Of a stretch of 64,000 bases of DNA, positions 30,414 through 40,953 are shown piece after piece. A program made the translations under genes and the position numbers. The notes beneath the pieces were generated by a model. That model did no database searches. It worked only from the letters and a program-made list of their open reading frames with translations, and was not told the origin of the DNA. The DNA is taken from NCBI GenBank assembly GCA_021773075.1, contig JAJFKT010000033.1:99162-163161 (forward strand). Reading direction: 5' to 3'. This DNA comes from Woeseiaceae bacterium (GTDB lineage Bacteria; Pseudomonadota; Gammaproteobacteria; Steroidobacterales; Woeseiaceae). Numbering within the stretch: position 1 is the stretch's first letter; each line of letters begins with the position of its first letter.

Positions 30414-31379
30414 TTGACCGGCCGCCGTGCCCAGACCCGCCAGCTTAACGATGGCATCACGGCCATCGACACCGAATGCGCCCGGCCACAACAAGACGCG
30501 AGCCATCTGATTGTCGAGGGCGGTCGCGCGGCTTTTGTCGACACAGGTAACAACGAAAGTGTGCCCTTGTTAATGGACGCCCTGCAGCAACAGGGCCTTG
30601 ACGCCAGCGCCGTCGATTTCGTTTTTCTGACACACATTCATCTTGACCATGCTGGTGGCGCCGGATTGCTTATGCAGGCGCTGCCGAAGGCTCTGTGCGT
30701 GGTCCATCCGCGTGGGGCACCACATATGGTGGATCCGGCCCGGTTGATAGCCGGAACGGAGGCCGTTTACGGCATTGCCGAGACGCGCGCCATGTACGGC
30801 GACATTCAAGCAATAGACGCGGCGCGTATCCGTGCGGCAGAAGACGAGCAGTGGTTCGAGCTCGGTGGGCGAAAAATGCAAACCCTGTATACGGAAGGTC
30901 ATGCGCTGCACCATTATTGTCTCAATGACCCACAGTCTCGGGGCGTGTTCACGGGTGATAGCTTCGGCGTTTCGTACAGAGAGCTCGACACGGCTGCGGG
31001 AGAATTTATTTTTCCGACTTCGACGCCGACACAATTCGATCCCGATGCTGCTCATGTCTCGATCGACCGAATAATGGCCTGCAACCCGGAGCGGCTATAT
31101 TTGACCCACTACAGTCGTGTCCGCGACCTGCAGCGACTGGCCGCCGACATGCACGCCGGCATAGACGCCTACACGGACATGGCGCTTGCCAACAAAGACG
31201 CAGAAGAACCTCATGACGCGATCGAGGCGTTGATGGCGGCGTACCTGAAAAGCGGCGTGAAGAAGCACGGCTTTAAAGGCGATGATGATGCACTGCACGC
31301 GATTCTCGAAATCGATATCCTGTTGAACACCAAGGGGCTGGTGTCGTGGCTGGCCAGACTTAAAAAACAGGGGGCGTAA
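30414..31379 (+). CDS. MBL-fold metallo-hydrolase
   Basis: A 321-residue metallo-beta-lactamase-fold protein with the dinuclear metal motif FLTHIHLDHAGG (His-x-His-x-Asp-His), a further His in EGHALHHY, an Asp in FTGDSFG and a final His in LYLTHYSRV. These are the ligands of hydrolases of the glyoxalase II/lactonase sort. The substrate is not apparent. It starts at TTG three bases after the cytochrome gene and shares one base with the next gene, so the three are likely cotranscribed. Confidence 0.87.
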   Translation: MTGRRAQTRQLNDGITAIDTECARPQQDASHLIVEGGRAAFVDTGNNESVPLLMDALQQQGLDASAVDFVFLTHIHLDHAGGAGLLMQALPKALCVVHPRGAPHMVDPARLIAGTEAVYGIAETRAMYGDIQAIDAARIRAAEDEQWFELGGRKMQTLYTEGHALHHYCLNDPQSRGVFTGDSFGVSYRELDTAAGEFIFPTSTPTQFDPDAAHVSIDRIMACNPERLYLTHYSRVRDLQRLAADMHAGIDAYTDMALANKDAEEPHDAIEALMAAYLKSGVKKHGFKGDDDALHAILEIDILLNTKGLVSWLARLKKQGA

Positions 31380-32371
31380 TGGGCAAGTTTCGTGCTTACC
31401 GAATCAACGAGGAAGACGGCAAGATTGTCGCCGGTTTTCAGGAGCTGACCGTTGATGATCTGACTGAAGGTAACGTCGTGGTGCGGGTCAGCCATTCAAC
31501 GATCAACTACAAGGATGCTCTGGCGGCGACAGGGGCGGGTAAAATATTGCGCCGTTATCCGCTGAACGGCGGTATCGACCTCGCTGGCGTCGTGGTCAGC
31601 TCCGAGGATAAGGCATTTCAACCGGGCGCAGCAGTGCTCATAAATGGCTGTGGCTTGAGCGAGACCGTCGATGGTGGTTACTCAGAATACGCGCGGGTTG
31701 ATAGTAAGAGCCTGGTCGATATTCCCGAGGGAATGACGGCCGCAGAGACCATGCAAATTGGTACGGCGGGCTACACTGCGGCGCTGGCCATTCATCGCAT
31801 GGAGCAAAACGGTCAGACGCCGGACAGCGGCCCTATTTTGGTAACAGGTGCAACGGGTGGTGTTGGCAGTATCGCTATCGACATGCTGACTGGCCGCGGC
31901 TACGAGGCCGTTGCGCTGACGGGCAAGGCGAGTGAAAAGGCCTACCTCAGTGGCATCGGCGCCAGCCGAATCCTGATCCGTGATCAGATCGACCTCGGTA
32001 AACGCCCGATGGAAAAAGCGCTGTGGGGTGGTGCGATCGACAACCTCGGTGGCGATTACCTGACGTGGCTAACCCGAACGGTAGACTATGGCGGAAATAT
32101 TGCGAGCATTGGTCTGGCGGCGAGCTTTGCGCTGAACACGACCGTGTTGCCGTTCATCCTGAGGGCGGTTTGCCTGCTTGGTATCAATTCGGTGGATACG
32201 CCGAGCGATTTGCGCCGAGCGGTATGGTCAAGAATCGGAGGCGATTTGAAACCGCGACACCTCGACACAATTGGTGGCCGAACGATTTCGTTCGATGAAT
32301 TGCCCGACGCGTTTCAGGCTTACATCGACGGTACGGTGACCGGTAGGGTAGTTGTTGAAATAGCGAGCTAG
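31379..32371 (+). CDS. Acryloyl-CoA reductase-like MDR oxidoreductase (AcuI/YhdH family)
   Basis: A 330-residue medium-chain dehydrogenase without the zinc ligands of alcohol dehydrogenases. It shows STINYKDALAATGAGKI, the YhdH/AcuI signature, PLNGGIDLAGVV, and the NADPH Rossmann motif VTGATGGVGSIAIDML. The best-studied members reduce acryloyl-CoA to propionyl-CoA, detoxifying acrylate from DMSP or other three-carbon routes. The exact substrate here is an inference. The start codon overlaps the last base of the metallo-hydrolase gene. Confidence 0.9.
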   Translation: MGKFRAYRINEEDGKIVAGFQELTVDDLTEGNVVVRVSHSTINYKDALAATGAGKILRRYPLNGGIDLAGVVVSSEDKAFQPGAAVLINGCGLSETVDGGYSEYARVDSKSLVDIPEGMTAAETMQIGTAGYTAALAIHRMEQNGQTPDSGPILVTGATGGVGSIAIDMLTGRGYEAVALTGKASEKAYLSGIGASRILIRDQIDLGKRPMEKALWGGAIDNLGGDYLTWLTRTVDYGGNIASIGLAASFALNTTVLPFILRAVCLLGINSVDTPSDLRRAVWSRIGGDLKPRHLDTIGGRTISFDELPDAFQAYIDGTVTGRVVVEIAS

Positions 32372-32418
32372 GCCCCGTGCGAATATTTGGGTGTTAGGAT
32401 AGTAAAAAAGAAGAGCCC

Positions 32419-33579
32419 ATGACCCTTATTAGCCCTGAAAACAATCTCGCCGTGATGGCCGCGCTATTTGTTATCGCCGGCGTGGCTTTTCTGGCGGAAA
32501 AGACTCGAATTGGCGCACATGTGACGGGCGCCGTTATTGCCATATTGGCGGCAATCGCGGCCTCGAACCTGGGCCTGATTCCGCATGCGGCGCCGGCCTA
32601 CGATTTCGTTTTCAGTTATTTCGTCCCGGTGCTGATCCCGATGTTTCTGTTCAAGGCGAACCTGCGGCACATGTTGTTTGAAACGACGCGCATGACGGCC
32701 GCATTCTTGATTGCAAGTCTGGGAACGGTAATCGGCGTAGTTCTTGCGGTATCACTGTTGGACCTGAGTGCTTTGGCCCCTGCCGCGGATATTGATCCGG
32801 CCGTTCGCGAGGCCGGCATCGCCGGTCTGTTCGCATCAACTTACATCGGCGGCTCGGTCAACTATGCGGCACTGGGAGAAATCACGGGGCTACGTACGGA
32901 CGCTTCGTTTTTCTCTGCCGCGACAGCGACAGACAATTTGTTCAGCGCCGTGTTTCTCGGCGTACTTGCACTGCTGCCGGGCTGGAACTGGCTGGCGCGG
33001 CGCTTTAGCAAGCACGAACACGGGGAGCGGCAGACCGAGAAAACGGACCACGACCCGATTACCGCGATGAGCCTGACGCTGGCGATTGCTGCGGCAATAA
33101 GCTTTGTCGCGGTGGGCGATGCTATTACGGCCGCGCTGGAAACGCCTAGCCTTCGATACGCAATTATCACGTCGCTCGTGCTGGTTGCCGCGACAGCCTT
33201 TCCGCGCTGGATGGATAAACTGTATGGCGCATTCGAGCTCGGCGTTGCCCTCGCGTTCGTTTTCTTCGCCGCTATCGCGGCAGGTGCCGACATCTTTGCG
33301 ATGGTGAGCATTGCTCCGCTTCTCATTGTGGTCGTCGTGATATTACTCAGCGTGCACCTTGTCGTATTGCTTGGCGTCGGCCAGTTGTTTCGGCTTACGC
33401 TGCCAGAACTCATCATCGCTTCAAATGCCGCTGTATTAGGTGCAACCACGGCGCCGGCCCTCGCGGCGGCCAGGGGTTGGCACGACCTTGTTACGCCAGG
33501 CGTTCTGGTTGGTGTCCTGGGGTATGCCCTCGGAACTTTCGTTGGCACCGCGATGTTTCACTTGTTGGCTTTGATCTAA
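32419..33579 (+). CDS. DUF819 family integral membrane protein
   Basis: A 386-residue polytopic protein with about ten hydrophobic segments, beginning ISPENNLAVMAALFVIAG and containing the family-like LIPMFLFKANLRHML and GLFASTYIGGSVNYAALGEI stretches. The latter resembles the substrate loop of sodium-symporter folds. DUF819 proteins have no agreed function and are thought to be transporters. A hydrophilic loop of about 25 residues (KHEHGERQTEKTDHD) splits it into two halves. It precedes the S9 peptidase gene by 11 bases and may share its transcript. Confidence 0.88.
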   Translation: MTLISPENNLAVMAALFVIAGVAFLAEKTRIGAHVTGAVIAILAAIAASNLGLIPHAAPAYDFVFSYFVPVLIPMFLFKANLRHMLFETTRMTAAFLIASLGTVIGVVLAVSLLDLSALAPAADIDPAVREAGIAGLFASTYIGGSVNYAALGEITGLRTDASFFSAATATDNLFSAVFLGVLALLPGWNWLARRFSKHEHGERQTEKTDHDPITAMSLTLAIAAAISFVAVGDAITAALETPSLRYAIITSLVLVAATAFPRWMDKLYGAFELGVALAFVFFAAIAAGADIFAMVSIAPLLIVVVVILLSVHLVVLLGVGQLFRLTLPELIIASNAAVLGATTAPALAAARGWHDLVTPGVLVGVLGYALGTFVGTAMFHLLALI

Positions 33580-33590
33580 GGAGCAGTTTT

Positions 33591-35549
33591 ATGTGTCAAC
33601 GAAAAGCAGCGGGAGTCGCGCTTGTGGTCTTGCTGTCATTGCCAGCATTTGCCGAAGTTGATCGGCGAACGCTGAACGACGGTGCCCTCGTCCTGGAGAG
33701 CATTCCTGAAATACCGCATGAATTGTTTGAGGATCTGTTTCGGTATCAAAATGTTCGCTCCGCTGCATTTCGTGCATGGACAGCCGACAGCGAGAGTCTT
33801 TTCGTGTCTACACGATTTGGCGACGTTGACTCCATCCACCGGGTTGAAATGCCGCTTGGTGCGAGACGTCAGTTAACGTTCTATACCGAGCCCGTTGGTG
33901 GCATCACGAGGAAGCCCGGCAGCGACCAGATGTTGTTTACCCGAGATGCCGGCGGTAGCGAGTTTTCGCAAATATTCACGCTCGACCCGACGACGGGCGA
34001 TGCCGTAATGATCACCGACGGCAAGTCCAGAAACACGGCCGTTCTATGGGATCGACGCGGCCGCAAAATCGCCTTTCAAAGCACGCGACGCAACGGTGCA
34101 TCAAATGATCTTTGGGTTATGGACCCGGATGATCCGGGCAATGCGCGGATAGGGCTCGAATCATCCGGCGGCAGTTATTGGGGCCCGGCGGAATTTTCCG
34201 CGAGTGGCAGCCAGCTGCTGGCATCGAACTACCTGAGCGCCGTTGACTCACGCGTAAACCTCATCGATCTTGACTCCGGTGATGTCACTCTGATCGCTGG
34301 CGGTGGTAAGACAGCGAGCGTCAATATTCCGATCGCCTTTGATGACGACGGAGGCGGCGTCTGGTTTATTACCGATCAGGGCGGCGAGTTCAATCAGCTC
34401 GCATGGCAATCATTGCGGCCACGGGCTGCGGTGGAGGTCATCACTCAAGATATCCCATGGGATATTTCCGCGGCGACCATCAGTCATGATAGACGACGAC
34501 TTGCCTTTGTTACCAATGACGGCGGCATGTCTCGCATGTACCTGCTGGACACGTCGAGTCGGGCGTACAAGGAGGTCGAAAATATTCCAACGGGCCGTGT
34601 TTTCGGAATTGAATTCAGCCCGAACGATCAGCGCATCGGGATGACATTTAATACACCGCAAACACCCAGTGATACGTATGTACTCGAGCTTGGTGAGGCT
34701 CCGCTGGAGTACACCGAGCTCGTTCGCTGGACTGAAAGTGAGGTCGGTGGGCTTGATACAACGGCTTTTCGCACACCAGAGCTGGTGGAATATCCGACCT
34801 TTGACGGGCTTCAGATTCCAGCATGGGTTTACAAGCCGCGTGGCAAGGGACCGCACCCGGTTGTCATATCGATTCACGGCGGACCTGAAGGTCAGGCAAG
34901 GCCGGCATTTAGCAGTACCTATCAAATGTGGCTCGACAAATTGAATGTCGCGGTTATCCAGCCGAATGTCAGAGGGTCACGAGGCTATGGCAAGACTTAT
35001 GTTGGCCTGGATAATGGTTTCAAGCGTGAGGACTCAGTCAAAGATATCGGCGCCCTGCTCGACTGGATCGCGACGCAACCCGACCTCGATGACAATCGCG
35101 TCGCGGTCTTCGGCGGCAGTTACGGTGGTTATATGGTTCTCGCGAGTGCTGTCCACTTTAGTGATCGGCTACGCGCTGCCGTGGACATCGTCGGCATCAG
35201 CAACTTCGTAACGTTTCTGGAAAATACGCAGGATTATCGCCGCGACCTGAGGCGCGTGGAGTATGGCGACGAGCGCGACCCTGAGATGCGAGCACATCTT
35301 GAGCGAATTTCTCCATCGAACAGCGCAGAAAAAATTGATGTGCCGATGTTTATTGTTCAGGGGCAAAATGACCCGCGCGTGCCGGTGACGGAGGCAGAAC
35401 AAATGGTTGCGGCCCTGCGCGAACAGGGTCACACCGTGTGGTACATGAACGCCCTCAATGAGGGTCATGGATACCGCAAGCGAGAGAACCGCGACATTCT
35501 TCAGCAGGCCACAATGATGTTCCTGCAGCAGAACCTGGTTGACGATTGA
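33591..35549 (+). CDS. Exported S9-family serine peptidase (prolyl oligopeptidase type)
   Basis: A 652-residue peptidase. The ATG at 33591 is preceded by TAAGGAG and yields a clean signal peptide (MCQRKAAGVALVVLLSLPAFA); a longer frame from 33477 lies inside the previous gene and is disregarded. Residues to about 390 form a beta-propeller with WD-like repeats, and the C-terminal hydrolase has the nucleophile in FGGSYGGYMV, Asp in GQNDPRVP and His in NEGHGYRK. The family cleaves short peptides, often after proline, in the periplasm. Its stop overlaps the rsmG start. Confidence 0.93.
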   Translation: MCQRKAAGVALVVLLSLPAFAEVDRRTLNDGALVLESIPEIPHELFEDLFRYQNVRSAAFRAWTADSESLFVSTRFGDVDSIHRVEMPLGARRQLTFYTEPVGGITRKPGSDQMLFTRDAGGSEFSQIFTLDPTTGDAVMITDGKSRNTAVLWDRRGRKIAFQSTRRNGASNDLWVMDPDDPGNARIGLESSGGSYWGPAEFSASGSQLLASNYLSAVDSRVNLIDLDSGDVTLIAGGGKTASVNIPIAFDDDGGGVWFITDQGGEFNQLAWQSLRPRAAVEVITQDIPWDISAATISHDRRRLAFVTNDGGMSRMYLLDTSSRAYKEVENIPTGRVFGIEFSPNDQRIGMTFNTPQTPSDTYVLELGEAPLEYTELVRWTESEVGGLDTTAFRTPELVEYPTFDGLQIPAWVYKPRGKGPHPVVISIHGGPEGQARPAFSSTYQMWLDKLNVAVIQPNVRGSRGYGKTYVGLDNGFKREDSVKDIGALLDWIATQPDLDDNRVAVFGGSYGGYMVLASAVHFSDRLRAAVDIVGISNFVTFLENTQDYRRDLRRVEYGDERDPEMRAHLERISPSNSAEKIDVPMFIVQGQNDPRVPVTEAEQMVAALREQGHTVWYMNALNEGHGYRKRENRDILQQATMMFLQQNLVDD

Positions 35550-36181
35550 CGGCAGAGATTCAAAACGCGCTGAATGGCCTTGGTCAGTCGACGCCTGAGG
35601 GCAGCGCCGAAAAACTGGGTCTCTTGATAGACGAGCTTGAGCGCTGGAACCGAAAGGTCAATCTCACGGCCATTCGGGACAAGCAGGAGATGATCCGGTC
35701 GCATTTGCTAGACAGCCTCGCCGCCGCTCCGCTGTTGCGCGGGGAGCGCGTGCTCGACGTAGGAACCGGGCCAGGCTTTCCGGGCTTACCGCTCGCAATC
35801 GTGCAACCTGAGCGACAGTTCACACTGCTCGACAGCAACAATAGAAAGATCATGTTTGCCCAACACGCCGCTGGCTTGCTGGGTCTGGGCAACGTTTCGA
35901 CGGTCAAGGCAAGGGGTGAGGACTATGCACCCGGCCATGGCTTTGATACCGTGATTGCCCGAGCTCTGGCCGCGATGCCACGGCTTCTGGAAATTGCCGG
36001 TCACCACGTAAGAGAGGACGGGGTGTTCGTGGCGCTGAAAGGGCGTTACCCGGCGGATGAACTAGAACAACTAGTCGAACTAGATTTACCGTGGAGTTAT
36101 GCAGTAACGGAGCTAGATGTGCCGGGCCTCGAGATGGGCTCGCGGCACGCTGTGTTATTGCATCGCGCCAAAGCCGATTAA
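35546..36181 (+). CDS. rsmG: 16S rRNA (guanine(527)-N(7))-methyltransferase RsmG
   Basis: A 211-residue SAM-dependent enzyme that methylates G527 of 16S rRNA. The SAM-binding loop is VLDVGTGPGFPGLPLAI and the preceding RWNRKVNLTAIRD segment is the family signature. It starts at a TTG that shares four bases (TTGA) with the end of the S9 peptidase gene, which implies translational coupling to a gene of unrelated function. parA follows 10 bases later, the common rsmG-parA-parB order, but mnmG is not adjacent. Confidence 0.96.
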   Translation: MTAEIQNALNGLGQSTPEGSAEKLGLLIDELERWNRKVNLTAIRDKQEMIRSHLLDSLAAAPLLRGERVLDVGTGPGFPGLPLAIVQPERQFTLLDSNNRKIMFAQHAAGLLGLGNVSTVKARGEDYAPGHGFDTVIARALAAMPRLLEIAGHHVREDGVFVALKGRYPADELEQLVELDLPWSYAVTELDVPGLEMGSRHAVLLHRAKAD

Positions 36182-36191
36182 GCAGGAATCG

Positions 36192-36977
36192 ATGACAAGA
36201 ATCATAGCTGTAGCAAACCAGAAAGGCGGAGTGGGCAAGACCACGACTTGCGTCAATCTGGCCGCGTCGCTCGCCGCAACGCAGCGGCGTGTGCTGCTTG
36301 TCGATATGGACCCGCAGGGCAACGCAACCATGGGTTGTGGCATCAACAAGATGGAGGTTGAAAATTCAGCCTGTGATGTCTTGCTGGGAGAGACGACGGC
36401 TGCAGACACGATCATTTCGGCGCCCGACGGCGGGTTCGCGGTTTTGCCGGGCAATGAGGATCTGACGCTTGCCGAAGTGAGCTTGCTGCAGGAAATCGGT
36501 CGAGAGATGAAGCTGAAGAAAGCCCTGGTCCCCGTCTCTGGTCTGTACGACTTTATTTTGATTGACTGCCCGCCGTCGATAAACATGCTTACAGTTAACG
36601 CGTTGACCGCAGCAGATGGCGTCTTGATTCCGATGCAGTGTGAGTACTACGCGCTGGAGGGATTGAGCTCCTTGCTGCGGACAATCGAACAGGTTCGCGA
36701 TTCAGTTAATCCGAAACTCGAGATGTACGGCATTTTGCGCACGATGTTCGACCCACGCGTCAACCTTTCCAATGAAGTATCGATGCAACTCATCGAGCAC
36801 TTTGACCGAAAAGTATTCCGCACCGTTGTGCCGCGGAACATTCGTCTTGCCGAAGCGCCAAGTTTTGGCGTTCCCGTATTGCTGCACGATCGATCATCAC
36901 GCGGTGCGATAGCGTACTTGGCGCTTGCCGGCGAAGTCCTGCGGCGCGAAGATGAGCGCATGGCCGAAGCCGTCTAG
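36192..36977 (+). CDS. parA: Chromosome partitioning ATPase ParA (Soj)
   Basis: A 261-residue Walker-type ATPase that moves ParB-parS complexes, and so the origin regions, apart. The deviant Walker A KGGVGKTT is at residues 11-18, with VDMDPQGNATMG and LIDCPPSINMLT following. The ATG of MTRIIAVANQ is chosen; the open frame reaching back to 36117 overlaps rsmG and adds no family sequence. parB starts nine bases after its stop, and two parS sites occur in recF of this window. Confidence 0.97.
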   Translation: MTRIIAVANQKGGVGKTTTCVNLAASLAATQRRVLLVDMDPQGNATMGCGINKMEVENSACDVLLGETTAADTIISAPDGGFAVLPGNEDLTLAEVSLLQEIGREMKLKKALVPVSGLYDFILIDCPPSINMLTVNALTAADGVLIPMQCEYYALEGLSSLLRTIEQVRDSVNPKLEMYGILRTMFDPRVNLSNEVSMQLIEHFDRKVFRTVVPRNIRLAEAPSFGVPVLLHDRSSRGAIAYLALAGEVLRREDERMAEAV

Positions 36978-36986
36978 GAAACAGGA

Positions 36987-37877
36987 ATGTCACCGAAAAA
37001 AAGACTGGGCCGCGGCCTCGACGCATTGCTGACCAAGCCTATGGTTTCTGTTTCGCGGCCTGATGCTGCCGACGCGGGTGTTGATGGTCTCAAGAACCTG
37101 CCAGTAGAGCTTTTGCAGCGCGGCCAGTATCAGCCGCGTGTTGATATGCGACAGGATTCGCTGCAAGAACTTGCGGAGTCCATCAAGGCACAGGGCATTG
37201 TGCAGCCGATCGTCGCTCGGCCAATCGCCAGGAAAGACGGCACTCAACGCTATGAAATCATCGCTGGCGAGCGACGCTGGCGAGCGGCGCAGATGGCCGG
37301 CCTTGCCGAGATACCGACGGTCATCCGCGACGTCCCCGACGAGTCGGCCATTGCAATGGCGCTCATCGAGAACATTCAGCGTGAAAACCTGAACCCTTTG
37401 GAAGAGGCGCGAGCGCTGGATCGGCTAATTAGTGAGTTCGACCTGACCCATGCAGAAGCGGCAAAAGCGGTGGGTCGTTCCCGGGCGTCTGTCAGTAACC
37501 TGCTGCGACTGCAGGATTTGTCCGATAAAGTGAAGCCCCTGCTTGAAGACAGACAGTTGGAAATGGGGCATGCACGCGCGCTGCTCGGGATCTCAATTGC
37601 ATCGCAACAGCTCAACGCCGCGCGGCAGGTTATCAAGAAGGGGCTATCAGTCCGCGATACTGAGAAGCTTGTTAAACGCACGCTCGATAGTGGCAGCTCA
37701 AAGCCAGCGAAGAAGACGCCGTCGCAGAATGCGGATATTCGTCGCCTTGAAATTGAAGTGTCAGAAAAGCTGGGCGCGAAAGTCCGTGTTGATCACGCAT
37801 CGAGCGGCGCGGGCAAGATTGTTATCGACTACAACAGCCTCGATGAGCTTGATGGGATCCTGAAACACATCAAGTAG
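36987..37877 (+). CDS. parB: Chromosome partitioning protein ParB
   Basis: A 296-residue CTP-dependent DNA clamp that loads at parS. The CTP-binding motif GERRWRAA and ENIQRENLNPLEEARA are intact, the helix-turn-helix HAEAAKAVGRSRASVSNLLRL recognises parS, and the C-terminal dimerisation part ends LDELDGILKHIK. It follows parA in one operon. A GGGGTCAGACCCC palindrome lies 15 bases after the stop, before a convergent gene. Confidence 0.97.
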   Translation: MSPKKRLGRGLDALLTKPMVSVSRPDAADAGVDGLKNLPVELLQRGQYQPRVDMRQDSLQELAESIKAQGIVQPIVARPIARKDGTQRYEIIAGERRWRAAQMAGLAEIPTVIRDVPDESAIAMALIENIQRENLNPLEEARALDRLISEFDLTHAEAAKAVGRSRASVSNLLRLQDLSDKVKPLLEDRQLEMGHARALLGISIASQQLNAARQVIKKGLSVRDTEKLVKRTLDSGSSKPAKKTPSQNADIRRLEIEVSEKLGAKVRVDHASSGAGKIVIDYNSLDELDGILKHIK

Positions 37878-37892
37878 AACGATTCCCTCAGA

Positions 37893-37905
37893 GGGGTCAG
37901 ACCCC
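37893..37905. repeat. GGGGTCAGACCCC palindrome, copy 2
   Basis: A 13-base palindrome with a central A, identical to the core at 12196-12208. It sits between convergent parB and the EAL gene. A short T run follows on the plus strand, so it may help end both transcripts. Confidence 0.65.
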
Positions 37906-37909
37906 GTTT

Positions 37910-39076
37910 CTAGGCGACTTCTTCCTCTGACGGGTCGTCTTTCGCGGAATAAACCCGGCGGATGATGCTCGGGATTACCGCTTCCGAGATCAGGAAGCCC
38001 TGCATTTTGTCGCACTCAATGGTTTTCAGGAATTCGAAAGTCGCCTGATCCTCTACGCCCTCGGCGCAGACCGACATACCCAGGTTGTGCGCCAGGCCGG
38101 TAACCGCCGCGAGAACGGTCAGTGAGATCGGGTCCTTTTGTGCGCGCCGCAAAGCCGATGCATGAATTTTTACTTCATCGAACGGCATTTGCTCGAAAGT
38201 ACTCAACGATGATGACGCGACCCGAAAATCGGCAAGACAGATGCGAAAGCCCTTTTCGCGCAGCGACCGCAGCATTTGTACATGTGGCGCATCCGGATCC
38301 TTAAGGTCCTGCGCGATAACCTCAAAGGTGAAATTGCTGCACTCAAGCCCGACCTCTTTCACGATCTCCGCGTAACGGTCCGCAAGCATCGGGTCGCCGA
38401 GCTGGCTAGAGGCCAGATTGATGCAGGAATTCAGATGAATGCCACGATCGTGCCAGGCAACGAGTTGGCGCGAAGCCTCGCGAAGCACGTATTCGCTGAG
38501 TTTTCCCATCAGACCGAAGGCCTCTGTCTCCGGAAGAAACTCAAGTGGCCCCATAAGGCCATGTTCGGGGTGGTGCCAACGCACCAGCGCCTCAGCTTCA
38601 CGGGTCAACCATTCGGTACCCGAGTTTCGCTCGACCTTCGGCTGATAACGCAGGACGAACTCACCGTGTTCCAGCGCGCCCTCAACCTCCTGCCGCGAGA
38701 TCTTGAGCATGCGGCGCCGGCAACGACGCGCCGAGCCACACAGGCGATTGAAATCGAAGTCCTTACCGACCCACTCAACGTTGTCGAAACCAGCAAGCTT
38801 GTCAACAAGTTCCGCCTGGCTGCTGCTACGCAGTGACGCCCTGTCCGCAGCCACGATGATTCCGAACGGTGCCCGGCCCTTGGCGGAGCTCAAAGAACGG
38901 AGAATCTCGCTGTTTACGTCGCCATCCGTCAACACCACGACACGCCGCGAATGCCCGGCCATCAGCTCGACGAAGGTAGAGGGTTTCGCGAAGAAGCTGA
39001 GCGTGAAGCTCATTTCCCGTACGACGTCATTCAGCGTCTGGTTGGCGCGAATAGTTTCACTTGCAATCAATAACAT
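37910..39076 (-). CDS. EAL-domain protein with a degenerate active site
   Basis: A 388-residue protein. Residues 1 to about 115 look like a receiver-type domain but without a clear phosphoacceptor Asp. From about residue 130 there is an EAL domain, which in active forms hydrolyses cyclic di-GMP. Most catalytic residues remain: Glu162 (EAL), Asn220, Glu252, Lys303, Glu339 and Gln359. However, the DDFGTGYSS metal loop reads ADFRVASSS (282-290), losing the first Asp and the loop-6 glycines. It is therefore more likely a binding protein or a weak enzyme than a full phosphodiesterase. It is monocistronic, between convergent parB and the divergent atp operon. Confidence 0.85.
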   Translation of the reverse strand: MLLIASETIRANQTLNDVVREMSFTLSFFAKPSTFVELMAGHSRRVVVLTDGDVNSEILRSLSSAKGRAPFGIIVAADRASLRSSSQAELVDKLAGFDNVEWVGKDFDFNRLCGSARRCRRRMLKISRQEVEGALEHGEFVLRYQPKVERNSGTEWLTREAEALVRWHHPEHGLMGPLEFLPETEAFGLMGKLSEYVLREASRQLVAWHDRGIHLNSCINLASSQLGDPMLADRYAEIVKEVGLECSNFTFEVIAQDLKDPDAPHVQMLRSLREKGFRICLADFRVASSSLSTFEQMPFDEVKIHASALRRAQKDPISLTVLAAVTGLAHNLGMSVCAEGVEDQATFEFLKTIECDKMQGFLISEAVIPSIIRRVYSAKDDPSEEEVA

Positions 39077-39228
39077 GGTGGCTGCACTAATTCCGAAATT
39101 ACCCCATATATACCTGCATACTGGCGTGCCAGATGTGCTCCGCGTCGCAATGACAGGAATTGGCTGAAAGCCCTTAAAATCATGGGAAAAACGACCCTAA
39201 AAGGATGGCTGGAAATGCTGTTTGCGTG

Positions 39229-39257
39229 TTGCCTTGCATAGGGTCTGCCACTATAAT
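39229..39257 (+). promoter_or_regulatory. Sigma70-type promoter of the atp operon
   Basis: TTGCCT (39229-39234), a 17-base spacer and a consensus TATAAT (39252-39257) lie 105 bases ahead of atpI. Confidence 0.75.
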
Positions 39258-39299
39258 GCGCACGCTATTCGCAGGCCCGCCTGGAATCATTGTTACCAG

Positions 39300-39341
39300 A
39301 CGCCACCCACCGCCGGAATATCCGATGGACGTGGCGTTTTT
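39300..39341 (+). promoter_or_regulatory. Terminator-like hairpin in the atp leader
   Basis: ACGCCAC (39300-39306) can pair with GTGGCGT (39331-39337), followed by a run of T, between the atp promoter and atpI. It could act as an attenuator or simply a leader structure. The loop is large (24 bases). Confidence 0.35.
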
Positions 39342-39361
39342 AGTGCCGGAGGCATAGAGAA

Positions 39362-40592
<1,231 letters not shown>

Positions 40593-40638
40593 TCGTATTT
40601 ATTTTAAAATTCAATAAGTTGGACTAAGTCCTCCGTAG

Positions 40639-40911
<273 letters not shown>

Positions 40912-40932
40912 GAAGAAAAACTGGAGAAGCTT

Positions 40933-40953
40933 CGCGTCGCTTAATGCGACGCG
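40933..40953 (+). promoter_or_regulatory. Intercistronic hairpin between atpE and atpF
   Basis: An 8-bp G/C-rich stem (CGCGTCGC with GCGACGCG, loop TTAAT). Only a short T run follows. It may protect upstream mRNA or partly end transcription, raising subunit c over the rest. Confidence 0.5.

Noticed and set aside
32862..33548. 228-residue minus-strand frame
   Set aside because: Antisense to the DUF819 gene, low-complexity Ser/Ala/Thr content.
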